64,000 nucleotides of DNA. Source: Bicyclus anynana. Lineage: Eukaryota > Arthropoda > Insecta > Lepidoptera > Nymphalidae. The stretch covers positions 2,294,001-2,358,000 of the forward strand of contig NC_069105.1 of assembly GCF_947172395.1 (NCBI RefSeq), written 5' to 3'. Positions 33,845-44,868 of this stretch are shown piece after piece (positions within the stretch are counted from its first letter, which is position 1; each line of letters starts with the position of its first letter). The translations under genes were made by a program, and so were the position numbers. The notes below the pieces were generated by a model. It did not search any database. It saw only the letters and a program-made list of their open reading frames with translations, and was not told where the DNA came from.

Positions 33845-35210
33845 ATAGGTAACAAGAAAGACTTTGAAGATTTGATTAAGACTGTTTAATTATTAAGAAC
33901 AAAAGAAAGAGAAGAACATGAAGAACTATTTAAGTTAGTAAAAAGCGCAATTTTATATTTATATTTTTCTGGTCTCACGTGCAATTATTATGATATGCAA
34001 GGGCATTCGCCAAAAGTTTACAAGCCTTGAGGTGTAATGTTCATAAGGAAAGAAACGGGGTCGATTCGGACACTTTTATCTTAAACCCTATTTTGGGGTC
34101 AAATAAAAAAGTGTATCAATAGACCCCTTTTTTACTTAATGGACCTTTTTTTTGAACCTACTCATAACATTGCTCCTTCATATGTCCTCTTCTTAAATTT
34201 AATCTTTTATGTAGTAAACTGTGATTATGATTGTGATGATAAATAAGAATTTAAAATAATATTAGTACCCGATCTAGTAATAGAAGGGAATAATTAATAA
34301 GGGAAATATTCATATGTAAAAACTTGCAATCAATATGCGTCATTATAATTAATACTTTGTAAGGTAGGTATATTAATATAATTAAGACATTTAGACTTAT
34401 TGTACTGTTTTAACTGTTATTGTGTTTTTTTATTTTAAACTTGAACCTGTGATTTTATTAGTGTATTTCAAATGATTAATCAAAAACTAATTGTAACGTA
34501 GCGTTTATGCAAGACACTGTGATGACTGTTGTGATTAAGTATATAAAAAAATTAGTGAATAAGTAGGTATAGATAAAACAAAAAACGAAAACGATAAAAC
34601 TGTGTAATTTAGAAATAACAAAATATAATTAATAAATGTAAGAAACTGTGATTAATATGATGATTAATAAGTGTGCGGTTATGTGTTTCGGTCCTAAGAA
34701 CAGAGTGAACCACATCAAGAAAAACATTTTAAGCCATATTCAGGTGTCACTGCCGAAACAATAAGAACTTCTTCTTCTTTCTTGCTTGATGTGGCTAAAC
34801 AGTAATGTGACTTACATAAATTGGCAAAAAAATATGAGTGTTCTAAACTTTTGTTAAATAATGACTGTTTTTTACATGAATAAAGATGATTATTAATATC
34901 GAAATGTCTTTACTTACCGCAATGTCATTGCAAATCGTTCCATTGGTGATACGATTGACGTAGATTTCAATCGTAGATTGTTAGTCTTCAAATAGGGCTC
35001 CAGTTTTGAATATAATTCATCATAGACTTGTAATGAAACTTTAAAATATTTGAAAAAAAACCTTTCATTTTCTCTTAATATACCAAACTTCACCACGAAT
35101 TCCCCGCACAGTAACCTAGATTCAACGTACGGGCTTACTGGCTGGCGTCTTTTTTTGGCAATTCGTCGTCGCCGTCGTCTTGATAAATAATACAACATTA
35201 ATTTATCCAT
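32528..35210 (-). pseudogene. Harb-4 DDE transposase (2 exons), C-terminus lost
   Basis: Exon 1 is 35210-34918, with an Arg-rich N-terminus, the FFFKYFKVSLQVYDEL block and TLR at the donor. Exon 2 begins at 33212 after an ACAG acceptor, giving YLVSGHTF, a helix-turn-helix and the core with IGAIDGKHIR and VGDEAFGL. The frame reaches IECTF, the last catalytic Glu, and then becomes unrelated codons ending at 32528. The usual about 80 C-terminal residues are deleted. The 1.7-kb intron contains partner exon 2 plus about 1 kb of AT-rich sequence with no gene. All three acidic residues remain but the protein is probably inactive. Confidence 0.85.
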
Positions 35211-35640
35211 AATTACTCGACTGTACACCTCCAACGTCAAAATTGTACTGAGAAAACTGCGACGCGGATGCACGCGCCGATGCCCGCGCATAAGCACGCG
35301 AACGTGCTCACGTGCGTGCACCAGAAGCGTGGCCCGCGACGTGCTCACGTGCGTACACACGCGTAACGCAGTTTATGCCCTTAAGCCGCTTCAAACTCTG
35401 CAAAATCGATTCCTACGGCAAATCATGGGCGCACCGTGGTTTGTACGTAATAACGACCTTCATAGAGACTTAGATCTACCTTCAGTAGTTAGTTACATGA
35501 AACAGCTTTCTCAAAACCATTTTAACAGAGCTGCCATCCATATACTCCCAACCTTAACGCTAACTCCAAGCAGAGACGTCCCAAAATCGTCCTTTACGAT
35601 CCTGACGATGACATGCCCTCCCGAATGGTCGTAGTTGTTC

Positions 35641-35948
35641 CACAGGGAGCTAAACGGCATTTACTCAACAGGAAAAAAAAAGTCATTTACAGTGTCACAG
35701 TATTCCCCTCTACTTTACCTGTAGGGGAAAGGTGTACATAATCATCACTGGAGGTAAAACGATCACGACAAAAAAATTCAAATCAGTGTGTTCAATCTAA
35801 GATATTTTGAAATTTGCAAAAGTTTAATCCGGGAATAATTGGGCTTTTTAAAAACTCGTTTTTTCCCGAGTTAAACGTGCACCCGAAAGTTGAAAACACC
35901 ATTCATATTAAGTCACTGTCATATTTATTTTAAGCGAGCTATTTTCTT
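35641..35948. other. No gene seen
   Basis: Jockey 3' tail and AT-rich sequence. CTACTTTACCTGTAGGGG near 35710 and the following GGTGTACATAATCATC look like an end of a pogo/psq-type element, but no partner end was found. Confidence 0.3.
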
Positions 35949-36012
35949 TTGGGAGAATTTGAGAAACATTTAATTTTGGGCCCCCCAACAAATTTGATAC
36001 AGGGCCCTATAT

Positions 36013-36165
36013 GGCACGCTACGCTACTGGTGCGTAAACCCAAAACTGATAGAAAATATATCAATGAAGCAAATATTAAAGACGCAATACGTGAAGTATT
36101 GTCGAAGACTTTATATATACGCAAAGTGGCCGAAAAATGTCATCAAAACTGCAACTCTACGACAT
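36013..36165 (+). pseudogene. Pipsqueak-type HTH fragment of a pogo-like transposase
   Basis: The frame reads RKPKTDRKYINEANIKDAIR and continues to RKVAEKC. This matches the N-terminal psq helix-turn-helix of pogo/jerky transposases, which binds the transposon ends. It breaks immediately afterwards, so only about 45 residues remain. Confidence 0.6.
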
Positions 36166-36300
36166 CGCATAGGTCCAGAAACCAGCGACCCACACCCAAA
36201 AGCGAAATGTTGGTCGACCCTCCACTAGGTGGTGGAGGATATCAAGCGGGTTCTAGGGAGCCGCTGGATGCTGGCGGCTCGAGGACGATGTTTATATGAT
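36166..36300 (+). pseudogene. LINE RT C-terminal fragment
   Basis: Frame pieces around 36225-36290 read DIK, then SRWMLAARGR after a small shift. This resembles the C-terminal tail of the LINE family found on the minus strand at 40979-41340. About 130 bases survive. Confidence 0.45.
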
Positions 36301-36689
36301 TATTTTTGTTAAATTTCTGATGTTTGTTTAAAATTTTTAAGAAAAACATTGTTCATTTTAATAGGAGGTTCAATTATGTACCTACCTAATATTTCAGTAA
36401 CAATATTCGATGTTAAAGTACTTATTATGTATATAACTAATTAGATAATTAAGAAAATAACAAAAAAATTTACTTGATCTATGATGACAATACTGTTTTT
36501 ATAATTATTTTCCATAAATAACATAATAGACTGATTATGACATTGTGTACATTTAATAAAGTGTATTTTGCGATGTCAATCATTAAAATGGTTTTCATTT
36601 CTTAATTTTATGTAATAATACAGTTTATATTGGGTTTTTAGTCAGTATAAACTTGCATTTCACATGAATCTAAAATACGCATCAAACTG

Positions 36690-36925
36690 CCTCATCCCAT
36701 GTATCAAAGTGCCCCATAGGTGGGGCAAAATGATACAAAAATGATTTTTTTATTAAAATCAGTTTATCTCAATTCCTCACGAGTTTTTGCAGTTTTTTCG
36801 TAGTCAAAATATAAACTAATATATCAGCTAATGCACACATCAAAATAAAAATTAAAAATATAATACTTTACGATCTTTAAAAAAGAGATTGAATTTTTGT
36901 GTATCAAAGTGCCTCCCCTCCCCCT
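36690..36925. other. Possible pogo-like terminus (GTATCAAAGTGCCC motifs)
   Basis: TGTATCAAAGTGCCCCATAG, its nearby inverted form GGGGCAAAATGATACA, and a second TGTATCAAAGTGCC at about 36900 form a set of direct and inverted repeats. They lie just upstream of pogo transposase sequence, as expected for a transposon end. Confidence 0.4.
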
Positions 36926-36959
36926 ACTTACTTATTAAATCTATTTCAGATGCTCTGAC

Positions 36960-37400
36960 ATTACCAGAGGAAGACTGAGAACAAATACAAATTAGAAGAT
37001 TTAAAAAAGCCGTTCACGATGTAAGGAACAAAAAACTGTCAGTAGGAAAGGCAGCTATTACTTATTTTATCCCAAAAATACTACACAAATCTCAAGATCG
37101 AAATTATAAATCAACCAAAAACTGGAAGAAAAGCTATATTTACTGATGCACGAGAAAAGAAATTAGAACAACATATCATTAAGAGCAGCAAAGTATTTTA
37201 TGGTTAAACAATAGAGATGGTGCGAATAATAGCATTTAAATTTGCAAAAGGAAATCAATTGAAGCATAATTTTGACAAAACATCCTAAATGGCAGAAAAA
37301 GGAAACTGGTTCTATGGATTTAAAAGGAGACACCCTGAAATTTCGCTTCATAAGCCCGAATCTACGTCTCTCAATAGAATAACAGCTTTTGAAAGCTTTT
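36960..37400 (+). pseudogene. Pogo/Tigger-like transposase, N-terminal DNA-binding part
   Basis: Broken frames give FKKAVHDVRNKKLSVGKAA (psq helix-turn-helix), then EKKLEQHIIKSS and FYG, then GNWFYGFKRRHPEISLHKPE. The last is the CENP-B-type DNA-binding domain. Several stops and shifts; no DDE catalytic domain follows. Confidence 0.75.
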
Positions 37401-37453
37401 ATTCTATTGTCATTTTTACCTACGTTTCATTAAAAATGAAACGTAAGTAAAAA
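37375..37453. repeat. Two adjacent near-perfect hairpins
   Basis: CAATAGAATAACAGCT pairs with AGCTTTTATTCTATTG (one mismatch). Immediately after, CATTTTTACCTACGTTTCAT pairs with ATGAAACGTAAGTAAAAATG (one mismatch). They sit at the break in the pogo transposase. Confidence 0.85.
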
Positions 37454-37593
37454 TGTTTGTTCTTTAAAAAAAGGAGTGAAAAATTTTAGAGATTTAGCAG
37501 ATGACAATTTTGAAAAGGAGAACCAGAAGAATGTACCATGCTACAAGAAAAACGTCAATAATGGAGCTTCGACAGAGAAAGAGTATCATTGCC

Positions 37594-37672
37594 TATTTTT
37601 TTTTCTTTCTTTACAAGTTAGCCCTTGACAGCAATCTCACCTGATTGTAAGTGATGATGATCTAAGATGGAT
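37594..37672 (-). mobile_element. SINE 3' fragment (same family as 40482-40840)
   Basis: On the minus strand it reads CCATCTTAGATCATCATCAC and ends CTAACTTGTAAAGAAAG, matching the 3' part of the full SINE at 40482. It is 5'-truncated. Confidence 0.75.
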
Positions 37673-37964
37673 GCGGCATATTTTGAAAATATATCTACGA
37701 TGATTATAAGAAAAGAAGATTGATTAGGCAATAAATAGTATTCGTAGTTTAGTATGGTTTCGTTTTACTTCGACTCTCTGAAGTGTTCGGAATTATCCTA
37801 AATGACAACAGTCAAGTTAATAAGGAGAGACCAGATTACTCACGTTAAGCGAAGAGGAAAAACGAAATTACATTATATTACCTAGTGTAGCTCTAGCGTA
37901 TTAATTCTTCCGCCTGATTAGGGGGGAATTGTCTAACCCTTCAGTGCTAGAGTTAGTTTCGTTC

Positions 37965-38235
37965 CATATACCAAATGTACAAAAAAGGGCAGGTAAAATT
38001 AAGATTCGGTTTTAGAGAGATACACTCGACGATTGATCAAGTGCATAGAATTGTCAATATCATAGAAAAAACATTTGAGGAGAAAAAAGTGTGCTCTACG
38101 GTTTTTCTTGATATTGAGAACGCATTCAACAAAGTATGGCATGAAGGTTTAATTGTAAAAATCAGAAAGATGCTACCACAATAATATGCTGATATATTGG
38201 AATCCTAGATTACAAAAAGAGCTTTTAGAATAAGG
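37965..38235 (+). pseudogene. Non-LTR reverse transcriptase fragment
   Basis: FGFREIHSTIDQVHRIVN, then VFLDIENAFNKVWHEGL, is RT motif A of Jockey-type elements. The first catalytic Asp is retained and the second Asp of the motif is changed to Asn. It continues past a stop with ESYITKR-like sequence and is then lost. About 80-90 residues remain. Confidence 0.8.
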
Positions 38236-38245
38236 CATGAAGATG

Positions 38246-38286
38246 ATTAAGAAAATGGTATGCAGCCTGCATACCATTTTCTTAAT
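38246..38286. repeat. Perfect palindrome, 20-bp arms, 1-base centre
   Basis: ATTAAGAAAATGGTATGCAG is followed by C and its exact reverse complement. It interrupts the decayed RT fragment. Confidence 0.95.
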
Positions 38287-38753
38287 TGCGAACAAGCAGA
38301 TCAACAAATAGAAAAAAATATATAGGTACTCCTTTCTAACAAAGAAAGGAAATTGAAAAAGATGTGTTTTCTGTGGCTGTCGGGATCATTCTCAACTTAC
38401 CACAGCATACCTGGCTCTCGACCATGAAAATAAATTTCAGTTTCTACAACTAATAAACCATCATGTTCCAATTCTCAAAACTAAAAAGTGTATCAACTTT
38501 TTAGCTTAACCTTCGCCAGAAAAACAGGAAGACAGCCTAACAACAAAGATACCACACTGGCATCTCGAGAAAATTGACATACCTCCACGACCACTTATGT
38601 AACTCGTAGCAGCGGCAGGCATATGACGGAAATCGTATTTACAAAATAAATGCCATGAATTTATCTAACAAATATGAGATAATTAGAAATTCCAGTGAAC
38701 GATGGAGCACAGTACGTGGGCCTCATGAAAGAGTTTTTAAAATATTGTATCCA

Positions 38754-38808
38754 GCAGAGCAAGTAGACACTTGCTTATCAAAGCAAGCAACTACTTGCTC
38801 TGCTCTTT
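38754..38808. repeat. Foldback, 14-bp outer arms with inner stem
   Basis: AGCAGAGCAAGTAG pairs perfectly with CTACTTGCTCTGCT; inside them CTTGCTT pairs with AAGCAAG. Confidence 0.85.
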
Positions 38809-39330
38809 TTTAAATTTCCACATTTGAATAAAAATAACCGACGCTTTCTACGATGATACCTCATATTATTTCAACGAAAGGGCCAATTAGCCACAAAAAC
38901 ATGTCACTAAAGCGGAAAAAAAACTTTAATAACTTTGTGTGTTCGAAAGACGGCCATGATTATTGATGATTATTGAATACATTTCTTTTAGATGTACGAG
39001 TTCATTACAAATTTTTTAAACAGCATCAAGACAGAGTAAATAAGATGTTTATTAATTCTGTTTTATTTGCAATGAATTTATTAAATGTAGAAGCGAGACT
39101 TTTCTTTTGGCAACAAATTCGAAATTTTACATAGCGTATGGATGACACAAGGAAGGCCCAAACCAACATAAGAAAACATTTAATTTGTACCAATCATGTG
39201 GGAAACCATAATTTCATAATGAAATCCAAAAATTGTTATTAGTGCCTATTTCTGGCTTTTGAATTATGTGTCTGTAGTAATTTTACACATCATTACACTG
39301 TATAAAATCACTTCTGAGATGTTTTAAACT
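38809..39330. other. No gene seen
   Basis: AT-rich sequence without recognised domains or repeats. Confidence 0.4.
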
Positions 39331-39332
39331 AT

Positions 39333-39485
39333 TCAATAGCTCAATGGTAAGAGTGGTTGGACTCATCACCGAGGGGTGGTGGTTCAGTCCTTGCCCGGTT
39401 GGTCTATTTCCCGACTAGTTGGATGGGAATGAGAATATTAGTCATATTTAAAAGATATGGCAAGTATTCTTTTAAAAAAATAATA
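39333..39485 (+). mobile_element. tRNA-derived SINE head
   Basis: Pol III A box TAGCTCAATGG (39337-39347) and B box GGTTCAGTCC (39381-39390) are spaced as in a tRNA. An AT-rich tail follows, ending in an A-rich run near 39480. The body is short; the family is not identified. Confidence 0.65.
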
Positions 39486-39968
39486 AAAAAGGGATTTTAA
39501 TGCAGTTTTCAGCTAGAGTGATTGAAGAGGAAGGTTTATATGTATAATATGTACATACATATTAGAGAACTGAAAAAATATCAGTGATTTAAAAAAAGTG
39601 TATGCACAGTGGATGCCAGGCATTCAGTTTCATCATGCTTGGCAGGTGCGGTGTGCCATAAGGATATCCAATAGAATAGACTAATCATAATATCTAAATT
39701 GGACCCGTGCAAAGCCAGGGCAGGTCACTAGTTTGTAATAAAGCAAATATTCTTGTTTGGCACTGAGCATGAAGATATATTTCAAAAGGCCCAAAATTCA
39801 AATCCACTTGAATGTTATTGACAGTGAAGAACCAAGTAGCAATTAATCAATGTTTCCAATTTGGTGTCCACTGTAGAAATAACTTCATACATCATTTTGT
39901 AGGATGCTCAACAGACCTAAAACAAATAATATTAAATTATTTCAATATAATAATTATAATTATTATAA

Positions 39969-40290
39969 GGAGCTGTGATAGCTCAGTGGATATGACCTCT
40001 GCCTCTGATTCCAGGGGGTGTAGGTTTGATTTCGGTCCGGGGCATGCACCACCAACTTTACAGTTGTGTGCATTTTAAAAAATTAAATGTCACGTGTCTC
40101 AAAAGATGGAGGAAAAACAATGTGAGGAAACCTGCATACCAGAGAATTTTCTTAATTCTCTGCGTCTGTGAAGTCTGCCAATTCGCATTGGGCCAGCGTG
40201 GTGGACTATTATCCTAACCCCTCTCATTCTGAGAGGAGACTCGAGCTCAGCAGTGAGCCGAATATGGAATGATAACGACGAATATAAAAA
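39969..40290 (+). mobile_element. Lepidopteran tRNA-derived SINE, near full length
   Basis: A box TAGCTCAGTGG (39979-39989) and B box GGTTTGATTT (40023-40032). The body has GGGGCATGCACC and GTGAGGAAACCTGCATACCA. The 3' part has GGCCAGCGTGGTGGACTATT and AGCAGTGAGCCGAATATGG, a widespread moth/butterfly SINE. It is transcribed by Pol III and mobilised by a LINE. Confidence 0.9.
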
Positions 40291-40481
40291 TTTGTAGTAT
40301 GTTTTGTTATGAAGTGGTATTTGTGGTGTTGTAGGGGGTAATCTCTGGATCTGCTAAAGCAATTTTGAAAATTCTTTTACCACTAGAAAGTGATGTTATT
40401 TGTGAGTATAATATTCTATCGCCATAATCTCATGGGAACAAGAACTATAAGAGTTAAAACCACAGGGTGTCGGCTTTTGAC

Positions 40482-40845
40482 GGCCTTCGTGGCGCAGTGG
40501 TATGCGCGGCGGATTTACAAGACGGAGGTCCTAGGTTCGATCCCCGGCTGGGTCGATTGAGGTTTTCTTAATTGGTCCAGGTCTGGCTGGTGGGAGGCTT
40601 CGGCCGTGGCTAGTTACCACCCTACCGACAAAGATGTACCGCCAAGCGATTTAGCGTTCTGGTATGATGTCGTGTAGAAACAGTAAGGGGTGTGGATTTT
40701 CATCCTCCTCCTAACAAGTTAGCCAGCTGCCATCTTAGACTGCATCATCACTTACCATTAGGTGTGATTGTAGTCAAGGGCTAACTTGTAAAGAATAAAA
40801 AAAAAAATAAACAAAAAAAAAATAAATAATAAAAATACTGTGTCA
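40482..40845 (+). mobile_element. Lepidopteran tRNA-derived SINE, full length with A-rich tail
   Basis: Starts GGCCTTCGTGGCGCAGTGGT, with B box GGTTCGATCC at 40534-40543. The body continues through GGGAGGCTTCGGCCGTGGC and TCATCCTCCTCCTAACAAG. The 3' part CTAACTTGTAAAGAATAAAA ends in an (A,T)-rich tail to about 40840. The strong promoter boxes and intact tail suggest a fairly young copy. Confidence 0.9.
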
Positions 40846-40894
40846 TTGTTTGTTGTAGTTGGTAATTAGCTGCCAGCCTTCCAATTGGCCAAAT

Positions 40895-40978
40895 TAAATT
40901 AAATTTCCCCTCTCCTATAATGTGAGAGGCCTGGCCCTGTAGTGGTATGTTTAATAGGCTGATAGTGATGATGTATTC
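40895..40978 (+). mobile_element. SINE 3' end fragment
   Basis: CCCCTCTCCTATAATGTGAG followed by GGCCTGGCCCTGTAGTGG and AATAGGCTGATAGTGATGAT is the 3' end of another common lepidopteran SINE. The tRNA head is missing. Confidence 0.65.
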
Positions 40979-41345
40979 TCACCTGATCATATTATTTCTT
41001 CTCATTAGCATATCTCTGATGAAATCCTCTATTTGGCTTGCATCTCTAGCTGGCTTGTCATCCAATGGACATCTACTGCAGGACTTTTCTAGGGACTTCC
41101 AAACATCATGTTCCTGAGCCACAAGCAACCAGCAAATCCGTGATTTGCTTGATGTCATCAGTCCATCTGATGGGGGGTCGCCATTCCAGCACCTTGGGAC
41201 CCCAATGTCCACCGGCTCTTCGAATCATGTGCCCCACCCATTACAACTTCACTTTTGCGATTTGTTGATGTCTGTGACTTTGGTTCTTCTGCGGATCTCC
41301 TTCGATTCATCATTTCTGATTCGATCATGCAGAGCTGATTGAGTC
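40979..41345 (-). pseudogene. LINE reverse-transcriptase C-terminal region
   Basis: Minus-strand frames give IRNDEIRRRTKVTDI, then WTLG/VLEWRPP and a Trp-rich tail. This is typical of the C-terminal end of abundant insect LINE ORF2 proteins, beyond the RT catalytic centre. Several frame changes occur. The RT core is not present. Confidence 0.6.
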
Positions 41346-41651
41346 AACATTGCAAAGTGGAATTCTAGAGACATCACATTGTCTGAATTTTGAAAATACT
41401 CTCAGAAACTACTGAAGTAAATTTTTTTATCTTGCTTTCCATCTGAAGTTTTTAGTAATATCTGGAAATAGAAATGACATTGAATGAATAGTGCAATGAT
41501 CTAGTTAATTTTCACAATTCAAGGGCTATTCCAATCACAAGTTACGCTTGTATTTTGTAATATGGAGACTGTCAATCTATATGTTTATAATATAATATTA
41601 TCTAAGTTTTCACTTGCATCAACTTGTCTATACTAACAAGTTATTGTACAG

Positions 41652-42124
41652 CAGTGTTACCAACTCTCCAAAATATTTATCCCTAAAGTTTGTGTCAAAA
41701 ACCCCTAAAATCGCCTTAATTATTGAGTTGTCCCCCTAAAAATATTAATTCATAATAATTTAGAAATAATCTGCTGTAATATGTTTTAAAAGTCTATATT
41801 TAATACAGACTAAATATTACGTCTTTATCTGAAGATTCAGATTTTTTGAAATCATACATGTTGATAATGAATAAATTGAACAAATTTTTTTATTCGATGA
41901 AAATTGCCGCCAGTTGCCTCAGAGTGGTTGTAGAATAACGTATTATATATCGTTATAAGTCGCTAGGTCAAGAAATAAATATTAAAATTATCATCAATTT
42001 AAAAATATTAATGAGTCAAAAAATCCCTGAAAATACCCCTAAAAATTTCGGACCCCTAAAAAAATCCCATTTCACATATTTTCCCCCTAAATCTGGGGGG
42101 AAAACCCCTAAGTTGGGAACCCTG
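41652..42124. mobile_element. hAT MITE (473 bp) with 8-bp duplication
   Basis: Ends CAGTGTTACCAACT and, reversed, CAGGGTTCCCAACT form hAT-type inverted repeats. The 8-base target duplication TTGTACAG lies at 41644-41651 and 42125-42132. The subterminal parts contain about seven copies of CCCCTAAA. There are no coding frames, so it depends on a hAT transposase elsewhere. Confidence 0.9.
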
Positions 42125-42132
42125 TTGTACAG

Positions 42133-42967
42133 TTAACAAGCAAAGATGATATACAACAATAATAAAGTAATAAAAAGATAAGATAACTTAACGAAGTATA
42201 GGTACAAAGTAAAGAAATGGTGTCATAAGGTCAGAATGATGACACCAAATGACAATGATAATTTTATATTATAGATTGGTTATGTCCCTACAAAATCACA
42301 GCAAAAAGTGATAATAAGCTACAAAACTGAGCACACACATCATGCCTAATTTTGTCTTTAATTCTTTTATTTATTTATATATAGTTTTTACACTTTCTAA
42401 ACACACAAATACACATTGTAGAAGATATTCAGGTATTATTTGTTTAATTATCGTTCGTTGTTGACCACGACTAACATTGAGATGTGGAAATTTCCTCTTT
42501 CGATCGCCTCATTTTTCATGAACTCGTAACGCCTAACAGTACCTTACCTATTTAACATCACTGCCCAAAGAATATGTTTAGTTTTTACATACTGTATTAT
42601 AAACCCCTTAAATAGCTCCATAAAATCATAATTTCATAATCTTGTTCAACGTCCAACTCACACTTATTCGGTTTTGTATAACTTCGGAAGTTCCGAGTAG
42701 CTACCTATACCTAATCCGGAGTCCCTAGTATCGTATCTTGTTTCGGCCATTTTGAAGGTGATGGTGTGGTGCACTGTGCAGAGATACAGTCTATCATTAT
42801 TCTGAGTCTCTCTATGAAACATAGTATTTAAAATAAATAATTAATAATCATCAATCAATGTATAAAATTATTTCCTCACCTTGGTTTTTTTTTCTAACTG
42901 CATTAGCAGTAAGAAAATGAAAAACACAAATGAGCACGACTGAGCCACACGAGCAGCGGCTATTTTG
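42133..42967. other. No gene seen
   Basis: AT-rich sequence. A small frame begins at the ATG at 42930 and would be longer if the following MITE were removed, but nothing supports coding. Confidence 0.35.
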
Positions 42968-43994
42968 TAGAGGTGAGGCGTATATACTGGAGCAGGTCTT
43001 AACACTAGGTTTGTTGGAAGACGTATGGCGTACGAGTACGGAGCAGGGACTTATACACGTATTAAGCGTATTTAGAAGTACCGAGTACCGAGGAGCGCAA
43101 GACGTCAACAGAGTGCGAGTCCAATACTCGCAAATACTCTAACGGTCCAACCAATACGGGACGTGTTCAGAGACGCGTTCGATTAGTAATGTGTGAGTGA
43201 GAGACTTCTATCAATGCCGAAAGAAAATAGACTTTGTTGTCTAGACATAAGACCGGTTTTTCAACGCAATAAACACTTCATACTCCAACAGACAAAACAT
43301 CGCGAGACGCGTTCCCGGACGCGTTCGTTTAAGAATGTGTGAGTGACGTCCCATTGCCGATGAAAAATTGTCTTTACTTTATCAAACATAAGACCGATTT
43401 TTTAACGCAGTATACACTTAATACTCTTAATACTCCAATATTTGGAGTCCCTGATTTTAATATCCTTATTTTAAAATCATAATGTTTATTTGTTTTAGTA
43501 TGATTATTTATCCGCTAAAGTAACAAGTTAATGTAACCCGACAGTATCATGAGGTAATATTAAAAGAAATAACTAAATAATAAAATTAAATTGAAATTTT
43601 GAAATTAATGACTGAAATATTTTTGTTTGCAAATTTTTTTCTTTTTTTTGTGGATTATAAAAACCAAAAACCAATTGAAAAAACAAAATAAAAAGACAAA
43701 AATGATTTTCTGTTACCCGGGATCGAACTCAGGATTCAATTTAATTGTACCTTGCGTAAATACCACTAGTCCAAATGACTATGTAGAACTCGTTTGAAAT
43801 TAATGTACGCTTAGTATCAGATAATATGATGTAAAATCGCTGGCCACTGAGTATTTAGGAGTACGTATCTATTCTATAGGTCCTAATGGCTCGTACTTCT
43901 AAATACTCGTGGAGCTAGTCTTTGGAGCGCGTCTCTCGGCGTACTCGTACTCGTAATACTCAGTGCGCGTTTTAGCGAGTACGACTCACCTCTA
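42968..43994. mobile_element. hAT MITE (1,027 bp) with 8-bp duplication
   Basis: Inverted ends TAGAGGTGAG-(G/T)-CGTA and the 8-base duplication CTATTTTG (42960-42967, 43995-44002) identify a hAT non-autonomous element. Subterminal words such as GTACTCGTACTCG and ACGAGTACG recur near both ends. Inside, about 145 bases are tandemly duplicated (around 43155-43295 and 43305-43440). Confidence 0.9.
43712..43790 (-). other. tRNA-like (SINE head) sequence inside the hAT MITE
   Basis: On the minus strand GGACTAGTGGTATTTACG resembles an A box and GAGTTCGATCCC a B box, at tRNA-like spacing. It is probably a SINE fragment captured by the MITE or a decayed tRNA pseudogene. Confidence 0.5.
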
Positions 43995-44868
43995 CTATTT
44001 TGTCGTCTCGTCTCGTCTATGCTCTATGGTGGCCTGGGTATCTTTTTAGCCGTTTGTGCTGTGCTGGCCATAGCCCATATTAGACACAGATCACTATATT
44101 ATAGTTATAGAGTTATAAACCACAGACGACAAATGAAGACTAGAGATATAGACTAGAATAATAGTAGTATAATACCATAGAGTAGTATAACTTGTAATCC
44201 CATTATACCTTAGATACATAAATAATATCAATATTTATCAGTATAGATAAGTTGTATCAGTAATTTTCAATATTATTCAAGAAAAATGGCGTCATATGTT
44301 TCTAAATATTTTAAAAACTGTTTTCAAAAACTAAAGAAATAAAATGGAGTATTTTCTTATTGATTATTATATCAATTTACGTTATTGTTTTTATATCCAA
44401 ATGTCAAGGAGAAGTGTGACTATTGTTTTTTTTTATGGGTTGCACGCAGGCTTTAGCAAACAGTTTGTAAAGACTCTCTCTGGTTATTCTGTGGTAGTTA
44501 ATACACATTGTATAGTATAAATTATTTAAACTATACAATGTTTTGTATTGGCACTCACGAACGTTGGCCTGTGTTTATGTCTTGGATGTGTAACGATTAC
44601 TATCAGATGAATATGATGTTGTCCTAGACCACCAGCCTAATACTAAACTCTCCAAGTCGCACAGTTTATGCACTGAATCCTCAAGGCAATAGGAAACAAA
44701 AATCGTAATTCATCAACAAAATTTATTTATAGAAGTTGCGTTATACAGGACGTTATACATAACAAAAAGTAATAGGCTAGTTGACACTTTTTTATAAATG
44801 GTCTTTTAAAATTTGATTATCGTTATACCAGACAAAATATTTTTTTTTTCATATTTTTTGAGACGTTA

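Larger units (their letters stand above)
32073..35380. mobile_element. PIF/Harbinger transposon Harb-4 (3,308 bp), inserted in a Jockey LINE
   Basis: Terminal inverted repeats GGCCATAAACTGCGTTAAGC and GGGCATAAACTGCGTTACGC match over about 21 bases with two mismatches. TTA duplications lie at 32070-32072 and 35381-35383. GC-rich subterminal regions are full of CGTGC/GCACG words. The exon order is the same zipper as in Harb-1 and Harb-2. The transposase C-terminus is missing. Confidence 0.95.
31738..35640 (+). pseudogene. Jockey LINE reverse transcriptase C-terminus, split by Harb-4
   Basis: The left part (31738-32072) has KSAVVLFTG, GTPIPWQRTAKYLGVTFDNR and LRSKLTLYKTTIRPILTYAS, the thumb and C-terminal region of Jockey-type RT. 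Harb-4 with a TTA duplication follows. The right part from 35381 resumes in the same frame with LQTLQNRFLRQIMGAPWFVRN and LDLPSV. Removing Harb-4 and one TTA restores a continuous frame across the site. One frameshift occurs near 35585; the shifted frame then reads on past 35634. The element is 5'-truncated and lacks the endonuclease and RT catalytic motifs. Confidence 0.9.

Noticed and set aside
42930..44150. A small hydrophobic frame that would form if the hAT MITE at 42968-43994 were removed
   Set aside because: It opens only by joining flanks, has no homology that I recognise and no splice or promoter support.
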